DNA of 64,000 nucleotides from Labyrinthula sp. Ha (lineage: Eukaryota > Sar > Bigyra > Labyrinthulida > Labyrinthulaceae), in NCBI GenBank assembly GCA_015227615.1, contig JAALGZ010000002.1:930001-994000 (forward strand), in the 5' to 3' direction. The notes beneath the pieces were generated by a model. That model saw only the letters and a program-made list of their open reading frames with translations. It did no database searches and was not told where the DNA came from. Each line of letters opens with the position of its first letter. Within the stretch, counting starts at the first letter, position 1. This document shows positions 57,448-64,000 of the stretch, piece by piece. Position numbers and translations under genes: made by a program.

Positions 57448-59397
57448 TTATTCTACAGTAACACTCTTAGCAAGGTTTCTTGGCTGGTCAATATCACAAC
57501 CTCGAAACTTAGCTATAAAGTAAGCTACAAGTTGAAGTGGAACAGCGTATAATAAAGGAGTAAGTTCTTCCCTTACCTCAGGTAGTTTCAAAACAAACTC
57601 ACATTTATTATCCCACTCATCATTTCCCTCAGTTGTTAACAATACTACGCAGCCACCACGTGCTCGTACCTGTTCGACTGCACTTACTGTCTTCTCATAT
57701 AACAAATTATCACTCTCACCACCGGAGTTTGTATACTTGGGGGCAAGGATGATAGCAGGCATCTGCTTGTCAATCAAAGCAATAGGTCCATGTTTCATCT
57801 CCGCAGCTGGATATCCTTCAGCATGAATATAACTAATTTCCTTTAACTTAAGTGCACCCTCCAAGGCGGAAGGATAGTTAAAACCTCGCCCAAGATATAA
57901 AAAATTCTGAGCATATCGAAACACCGACGCAATCTCACGTATAGTGCTTAGGCTATCTTCGGCAATAATAGGCTTCAACGTCTCAGGTACTTTAAATAAG
58001 CTCTCTGCTAGCGAATTAAAATTTTCTGAATCGGCGGTGCCTCGTCTTTTTGCTATATCAAGCGCAAGCATCATTCCCCCAACCAGCTGACCAGTGAATG
58101 CTTTGGTACTTGCAACTCCAATTTCTCCCCCTACACGCAAGAATATTCCAGCATCACAAGCTCTGGCAATTGAACTTCCGACTACGTTTATTAAGCCAAA
58201 CACCTTAACATTTCTTTTCTTGCAAATCCTTAAGCTTTCAAGGCTATCAAGTGTTTCACCACTTTGAGAAATAACAATTACAACATCACTTTCAGGAAAC
58301 AGGATTGGATCCCTGTATCTAAACTCAGAAGCATACTCCACCTCTACAGGAACTTTACATAGTGACTCAAACAGATACTCCAAGATAAGACCTGAGTGAT
58401 AACTAGTACCACAACCAAGAAATATGATGCGTTTGCAGTTAACAAACTCTTCATGTAGATTTTGTACCCCCGATAGTTTAATTGAATACTGGAATCCCTG
58501 TTCATCTGGTTCAGATAATCTTTGCACCCTCCCACGCATAGCATCTGTCAATACTTGTGGTTGTTCAAGAATTTCTTTTAACATAAAATGTTCATAACCA
58601 CCTTTTTGAATTGCCTCCAATTTTTGGTCTAGTTGAATCATTTCTCTTTCAACCACCGAGTTCAAATCACTAACAAACATATTTTCAATATGGTACCCAC
58701 GTTTTGTACAGCATATAATATCTCCATCCTCCAAATATATAACTTTTTCAGAGTGTCCAACTAACGCACTAGTGTCACTTGCTAATAAATATTTATATTC
58801 TATATCACTCCCTTTATTCTGCTGGGAAACTCCTAAGATTAAAGGAGAGCCATTTCTTGCACCTACCAAAACAGGTTCTTCTTGAGAGGTATCAAGTACG
58901 CAGATCCCATAAGCTCCACTTACTTTCTCCAAAGCACTATGCACGATTGTCTTCAAGTCCTCTCCTTTTTCGATAGTAGAAATGTAATGAATTAAGTGGG
59001 ACAATACTTCAGTATCGGTGTCAGAGATAAATTCATATCCGTTCGACCGAAGCATCTCCTTCAAAGGAAGAAAGTTTTCTATGATTCCGTTGTGAACTAC
59101 AGATATTTGCCCATTAGATTCGTGTGGATGTGCGTTGGCATTAGTAGGCTCTCCATGTGTAGCCCATCGAGTATGTGCAATTCCTAGTTGAGCTCTTTCG
59201 GTTTTGGATCCCTTAGTTTTTGAGACAAGCATATCCAAAGCTGAAACTTTGCCTTTTGTCTTGTAAGTTTCCAAACCTTCTTCTACGACAACAGATAAAC
59301 CAGCAGAGTCATATCCTCTGTATTCTAATCTCTTCAATCCATTGATAAGTAAAGGAACAACTGGCTCGTTTGACAATGCTGCAATTATTCCACACAT
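57448..59397 (-). CDS. GFA1: Glutamine:fructose-6-phosphate aminotransferase (isomerising), GFAT/GlmS
   Basis: A 649-residue enzyme that makes glucosamine-6-phosphate from fructose-6-phosphate and glutamine, the first committed step to UDP-GlcNAc for glycosylation and chitin-type polymers. The N-terminal nucleophile is Cys2 (MCGIIAA), exposed by Met removal. Glutaminase residues follow in RGYDSAG, HTRWATHG (75-82) and HNGIIEN (102-108). Two SIS isomerase domains follow: GCGTSYHSG (328-336) with SQSGET (377-382), and YLGRGFNYPSALEGALKLKE (501-520) with AEMKHGPIALI (532-542). The C-terminal DIDQPRNLAKSVTVE carries Lys644, equivalent to the sugar-ring-opening lysine. The region around residues 250-290 (HFMLKEILEQPQVLTDAMRG) is typical. 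It is shorter than animal GFAT (about 680), lacking most of the linker insert. It is the first gene of a same-strand row. Confidence 0.96.
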   Translation of the reverse strand: MCGIIAALSNEPVVPLLINGLKRLEYRGYDSAGLSVVVEEGLETYKTKGKVSALDMLVSKTKGSKTERAQLGIAHTRWATHGEPTNANAHPHESNGQISVVHNGIIENFLPLKEMLRSNGYEFISDTDTEVLSHLIHYISTIEKGEDLKTIVHSALEKVSGAYGICVLDTSQEEPVLVGARNGSPLILGVSQQNKGSDIEYKYLLASDTSALVGHSEKVIYLEDGDIICCTKRGYHIENMFVSDLNSVVEREMIQLDQKLEAIQKGGYEHFMLKEILEQPQVLTDAMRGRVQRLSEPDEQGFQYSIKLSGVQNLHEEFVNCKRIIFLGCGTSYHSGLILEYLFESLCKVPVEVEYASEFRYRDPILFPESDVVIVISQSGETLDSLESLRICKKRNVKVFGLINVVGSSIARACDAGIFLRVGGEIGVASTKAFTGQLVGGMMLALDIAKRRGTADSENFNSLAESLFKVPETLKPIIAEDSLSTIREIASVFRYAQNFLYLGRGFNYPSALEGALKLKEISYIHAEGYPAAEMKHGPIALIDKQMPAIILAPKYTNSGGESDNLLYEKTVSAVEQVRARGGCVVLLTTEGNDEWDNKCEFVLKLPEVREELTPLLYAVPLQLVAYFIAKFRGCDIDQPRNLAKSVTVE

Positions 59398-61320
59398 TCT
59401 CTCGTTTTGTTTTGCTTTGCTTTAATCCAACTGTCAAATAGAAAAGTTTTTTTTCGGGAACGGTGTTCCAGTTGTCAAACAAACGACAGCTGTTGACAAT
59501 GCTGCATTACCAAGTAATTTAGAATCTAATAAGGTATGAATTTTGGGCAAACTGAAAATGTAACAAGAAAACCTCTGAGAGGGAATGGGGATTTTTTGAC
59601 TCCGAAGTCAGATAATCCTCCTGCTCTGATTGGACAGAACAATTTACTAAATTTGAGAAATTCGTACTGCTGTAAAAGTTGCAATGCGAAGAAATATAAA
59701 TTTTCTCATAAGTTCAATCTTCGATGAGCAGAAAGGCGACATTTCGTACGTTGATAAGAAGTTACAGAAGGTGGAGGAAATATTATGGGCAAACTGCAAA
59801 GCAAAATTACGGGAAAAAATATTTTTAATGAAGGAAGCAAAGAGACGAAGCTGAATTATTCGAATTTAGATATTGGATCAAATCTCTAGTCTAATTAATG
59901 AAACTATGGATTCATTTCACTGTTGCAAATACCTTCTAGAGTAGAGAACATCTGAAAAGATTGGCAATAACATTTGAGATATGAAAATTCTTTCATGTTG
60001 TTAAAATATTTGGTAAAACCTGGCTCTGACGGAGTCACCTAAGAAGAAACTCTTGATTGTCATAACCACATCATCAGTTAATCTGACAGGAAGTAATTAC
60101 TAAGAGATGCAATCATTCTAAATTTTGACTTAAGTAAGACAGCTTAAAAAAAGTATGCCGATAACCTCAACAGTCTACCAGGAGCAGACAGGAGTCCTCT
60201 TCAGGTTGAATAAAGCAAGCATGGAGAAAGTACTGCTTCAAGTCTCTTTACATCGCAAACTTGGGTAATGTAGTGTCCCTATCACAGGAGATATTTCATT
60301 AGTCTCTGTTTGGCTTCTGAAATCTTCTAGCATTAAAATCAAACTCAATCACTAAAGAATATTTCTTATAGAACTAAGCTTAAAATATATTACCAACACA
60401 CTGAATGTGGTACTTTTTAATTGGCATATATCCATTCCAAGCGGGTACTAGGTGTACTTTTATGAAGGAGATACGGCTCTGAACTTTTTTACTTGTACAT
60501 TTACTATCGAAACCGGAGCTAAGTCCTTTTATGATCTTACAAGCAACTCATGAGCTGGTGCACTATTATGCTTTCAGCCAACCAGCAAGCAAATACTATA
60601 TTTTCTTCATTCTTTGCTCAAGAGTATCTTGCAATTTTAAGTTGCTTTTTACGAGGACACAAATGACATATTTCATTGTATTGATTTTTAGTTTTGAACT
60701 ATTAGTGAATTATTCAATAATTAATCATATATGCCTTGAAAAAGCGTAAGAAAATATTTAACGAAAGAAAACTTAGAAACAATCTACTGCTTCTGTGTAT
60801 TTTTTGTTGGGTCATTTTAAGGGCAAAGAAGGATAATAAAACTTTTAAGTGTCATATTAAAGCCGATGATGGAAAAGGAAAGTACAGCCTTCTTAACTCG
60901 AACGTCGGTTTACTCTTATGATGAAAAGTTTTCTTCCGAAGCTATTTCTTGGTGGTTCACTTACTCCAAAGATCTGTCAAAGATATATTTCATAGAGTTT
61001 CATATCATCTTTTGTTACAACCTTTCTCTTCGCTTACACACTGCTAGCAATACACAAGCTTATTACAGATAGAGATAACAGCAAATTAGAGAAGATAGAA
61101 TATAACTCACACTTATTAGTATTCCACCGTAATTTGGATTGTGTAAGTTAACATTATATGTAAGATATTCCCTATATGAATATTACTTTACCTAAAAAAT
61201 ATATAGAAGTTTATGGAAGCTAAGAAGAGTAGCTTCTGTTTTCTTGGGTTCCCAACCAACTAGCTAGTCATCTCGTGTGCTAGTATCTAACTTCTTTTTC
61301 ATTTAATATTTCATAGGTAA
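59398..61320. other. Gene-free region with degraded coding-like sequence
   Basis: About 1.9 kb between divergent genes. Short plus-strand frames follow one another from 59.54 to 61.07 kb with protein-like stretches broken by many stops, suggesting a very old decayed sequence. I could not assign it to a family. The promoter of GFAT lies at the left end and that of the EGF-like membrane protein at the right. Confidence 0.45.
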
Positions 61321-62370
61321 ATGTGTTTAACCATTTTTGGAGAAACTAGCCCAAGTAATAAACTTTGTGGAAACCATGGAAGTTGTGTTGAAAACATCTG
61401 TGTATGTGAACCTCTGTGGACACGTTCATTAGACTTTGTAGTTCATACATATGCTGGAACAGGAGCAGAGGAGATATTTAACTTCTTGAAACAGAATCAG
61501 AGTAAACTATCACTTGGTGAATTTAGTAATGAACTTTCTCTTTCAGCTCCTTGTACTAAGAACCTCTTACTTTGGAATCTCATTCTTATAGTTGGAATTA
61601 TTATCTCGCTGTTTTCTCTCACAATTATTCTTGTGGTTCAGAAAAAAAAGTTCAAGTCCGAAATCTTTGAAGTATTGAAAGTTACAACTATTTTTTCAGC
61701 AATTTTTACAAATACTATTAAACTAGTCGAACAGGATACAACATTTCCTTTTTCTCTTGCAGGTTCACTTGGAGTTTCAAGTAATTTTCTTCTGGTTGAA
61801 TCAACATTTTATTTTTTTTTCGTTAAACATGCAAAGTATCACTTAAAAAAGACAAAACTTTTATATTCATTGCGCCCTAAGTTTTATGGATACAACGTTG
61901 AGAAACTGTTTTACTTTCACATTAACTTTATTATAATCTTTGATGTCATTGGTTTCGGAGGTTGCCCTTTAATTCAAACTCTAATAGTTCAATGCAACAG
62001 GAATGAACAAGACATAGATTTTAAGGTTTTTGACTCTTTGAGATATATTCAAATTATTCAAAGTCTGTTAGCAATTATATGTACAATAATTATACTTTTA
62101 GTATGTCATATTGTAATGGAGGCTTTAAAAAAAGATTTAAAACTTCTTTCCCAGTATTATATCAAGCAAAAAGAGATGTTTAATGAACAAGCAAGTTCAA
62201 ACTCTGATGCAGTAGAAGAACTTTTGACACGTATTGAATGGACAAAGTTCATGACAAAGCAAATTTTTATTGGAGGTCTTGTAGCCTTTTCTGCTATGTT
62301 AATATTCCCTCCAAGTGAAGTGATTATGCAGTATTTTGGTCCAACTCTCGTGGGTATTTATTTTTTTTAG
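61321..62370 (+). CDS. EGF-like multi-pass (probably seven-helix) membrane protein, function unknown
   Basis: 349 residues. The N-terminus has an EGF-like knot, LCGNHGSCVENICVCEPLW (Cys 16, 22, 27, 29), the HG-x-C and C-x-C pattern of EGF modules, although the final Cys is not obvious. Hydrophobic helices follow at about 82-106, 118-136, 142-168, 195-223, 240-266, 313-331 and 333-349, giving seven, with a charged loop at 267-312. The layout, with an extracellular Cys-rich head and seven helices, resembles a receptor, but no GPCR family signature is visible. There is no signal peptide, and TAA directly precedes the ATG, so an upstream exon is possible. The last helix is cut by TAG right after a run of eight T (62361-62368). 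One T fewer would add about 17 strongly hydrophobic residues ending at TAA 62417-62419, so a sequencing error or a genuine frameshift is likely. Confidence 0.72.
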   Translation: MCLTIFGETSPSNKLCGNHGSCVENICVCEPLWTRSLDFVVHTYAGTGAEEIFNFLKQNQSKLSLGEFSNELSLSAPCTKNLLLWNLILIVGIIISLFSLTIILVVQKKKFKSEIFEVLKVTTIFSAIFTNTIKLVEQDTTFPFSLAGSLGVSSNFLLVESTFYFFFVKHAKYHLKKTKLLYSLRPKFYGYNVEKLFYFHINFIIIFDVIGFGGCPLIQTLIVQCNRNEQDIDFKVFDSLRYIQIIQSLLAIICTIIILLVCHIVMEALKKDLKLLSQYYIKQKEMFNEQASSNSDAVEELLTRIEWTKFMTKQIFIGGLVAFSAMLIFPPSEVIMQYFGPTLVGIYFF

Positions 62371-64000
62371 TTTAATCTTAGGCATTGGTTTTCCTCTGGT
62401 TTCTCTAGTTCTCTACTAAATTTTTCTTTAGATAGATTGAGGAAATAATGCTAAACTATATTCAGTATAGTATTTGTGTATTGTGGTAGAGCACCAAGGA
62501 ATCCAGGAAAGTCATATTTTTCTATGATATTCATTCCACTTCTTCAAATATAGAAATATGATAGCAAGATTTTGTTTTTTTTGGTTCAATCGTTATGTCA
62601 AAGTAAATACTAAAACCTAAAAAGCGTATTTCATTCAGGATAAACTATTTCCAAATTGGAACCATCAAGTTAAGATGTATCTATTTCATATGGTATTGGA
62701 CTTCGTAAGCATTAAACTAATTAGAACTGGGTAAGTCCACTAAATAAGATGTCCTCATTCAAACCATATATTATATTCTTTCTTGAATTAGTTTTAAAAA
62801 ACTATCAGCTTCAAATATTTCTATCAAATATAGTTTAAGAGAGTAATAATGATTTTTTGAACCTTATATAATGTCTTTAGGAAGAATACTACTCACGATC
62901 TGTTTATTAAAAGATACTGATAACAAGATATAATAATAGGAGTTATCCTATTGTTTTACTTGTATGCTTCCTGAGTTTGAATGAAAAGAAAAATTTCAAT
63001 CTGGGGTTTCAAATATGTATTCCTCAATACACATGCAAATTTTCCCAATCTTCAAACTAATGGCAACCATGTTACTTATTTAATACTTTTTTCCGGGTGC
63101 ATTCTTTCAATTCATATCAAGTAGGAATAAAAAGAAATATAACTATACAAGTTTCTGCTTTCAATTTTTGTATTCTTCTCAAAGAAGCTTTCCAATTAAA
63201 TCTGATTCACTGGCCTGAAAAACTTTTCCAAAGGCACCATTTGTAATATTCTCCACTTGGGAGAATTAATCCTTGTTGGAAATTTCATAGCTGTGGATGA
63301 TGTCAGGACTTGAAGCTCTTTTTCTAGTTTAAATATATAGCAGGAAGTGCCTGCTAAAGTCTGGGATGTTGACGGTGACAAAAACCATACTTGCAATTCC
63401 AACGAAGATCCTATATTTTCGAGCAGGGTTGAATTCGGGAGAGCTTCCCGACGGGTTTTTCCAATTCTTCAATCCCCTTCCCGTGGGGCTTAAACAATTT
63501 CCCGTCGGCGATGGTTCCCGAAAATTTCTGTATTATTCGCCAATTTGGCACTGACTCTATGGCTTCATACAAGCCTATGTGGACCACCTCCTGCTCCGAA
63601 GCATCAAGTGATTTCTCTTTGTTTGTGCTTAGTCTATGCATTGAATTATGCTTGGGAAATGATCTGACTATGGAGACTGCTGGGCATCTACACCGGCGTT
63701 GAATTTGTACCGGAAAACCTTGAATGCATCATTGAAAAAGCATTTTAATGTACTAGAAGCTCATGCTTGACGATTTAATAATCTATTAAGTGAAACATTG
63801 GTTCTAAATACTTTAAGGCCCCAAATTCTGAATAAAATATGCTATGTCAATAAATTTCGCAAGTGTTAATTTGTGTATCTTTACTACAAAAGAATCTAAC
63901 ATACTCTAAATAAATACTTCTAGCATATTATAACTTTTGCTTCTACTGTAGCTAAATTATTCTATATTTAACGTACCATTCCTATAATTCTGAAATATAT
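62371..64000. other. Gene-free region to the window end
   Basis: No supportable gene. A GC-richer patch at about 63.4-63.7 kb contains minus-strand frames of 68 and 76 codons that I cannot assign; the composition shift suggests a mobile-element remnant or the edge of something outside the window. Confidence 0.5.

Noticed and set aside
59536-61072. Run of plus-strand coding-like fragments
   Set aside because: Too many stops and no motif clear enough to name a family.
63196-63402. Kinase glycine-loop-like string NGAFGKVFQA in one minus-strand frame
   Set aside because: No other kinase motif follows and the frame is short and broken; chance resemblance is likely.

Overview
The window is nuclear DNA from a unicellular or simple eukaryote that I cannot place more precisely. 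It is A+T-rich by eye. Its genes are eukaryotic in type: the Hsp90 co-chaperone Cdc37, the actin regulator Aip1, an ELM2-SANT chromatin protein, a tubulin-tyrosine-ligase-family enzyme, a eukaryote-style glutamine:fructose-6-phosphate amidotransferase and a TPT/SLC35 transporter. Every well-supported gene is a single uninterrupted reading frame with no visible intron. The standard genetic code fits, with genes ending in TAA or TAG. Intron-poor protists of several lineages (for example some red algae or labyrinthulids) would fit; that is a guess, not a result.

The layout is small gene islands in long gene-free DNA. (1) 8.3-13.6 kb: the ELM2-SANT protein and a membrane-anchored TTL enzyme, tail to tail. 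(2) 21.3-24.2 kb: CDC37 and L-threonine aldolase, tail to tail. (3) 34.7-35.7 kb: a single-pass membrane protein of unknown function. (4) 41.3-44.3 kb: the transporter and AIP1, tail to tail. (5) 54.4-59.4 kb: a minus-strand run of GFAT, a 79-residue membrane protein and two related LRR-like proteins. (6) 61.3-62.4 kb: an EGF-like multi-pass membrane protein. In all three tail-to-tail pairs only 18-30 bases separate the two stop codons, so the mRNA 3' ends must almost certainly overlap.

The long gaps hold mobile elements. Two hAT DNA transposons can be delimited to the base from terminal inverted repeats and 8-bp target duplications: 18716-20971 and 44428-48594. Both target sites contain GTTGCA, and both elements sit shortly upstream of a host start codon (CDC37 and AIP1). 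The first carries a nearly full-length transposase broken only by nonsense codons. The second keeps a transposase C-terminal relic plus a repeat block. A second copy of that block lies at 36.8-37.9 kb; the two are about 99.5% identical on one side and only about 90% on the other. A decayed LINE (about 31.0-34.3 kb, minus strand) and two weaker LINE relics (4.6 and 51.5 kb) complete the set.

The most interesting points are the abutting convergent genes, the shared GTTGCA hAT target, the mosaic repeat, the ubiquitin-like extension on Cdc37, the tandem LRR-like paralogues and the EGF-headed seven-helix protein. I found no tRNA, rRNA or CRISPR. All alignments and counts were made by hand.
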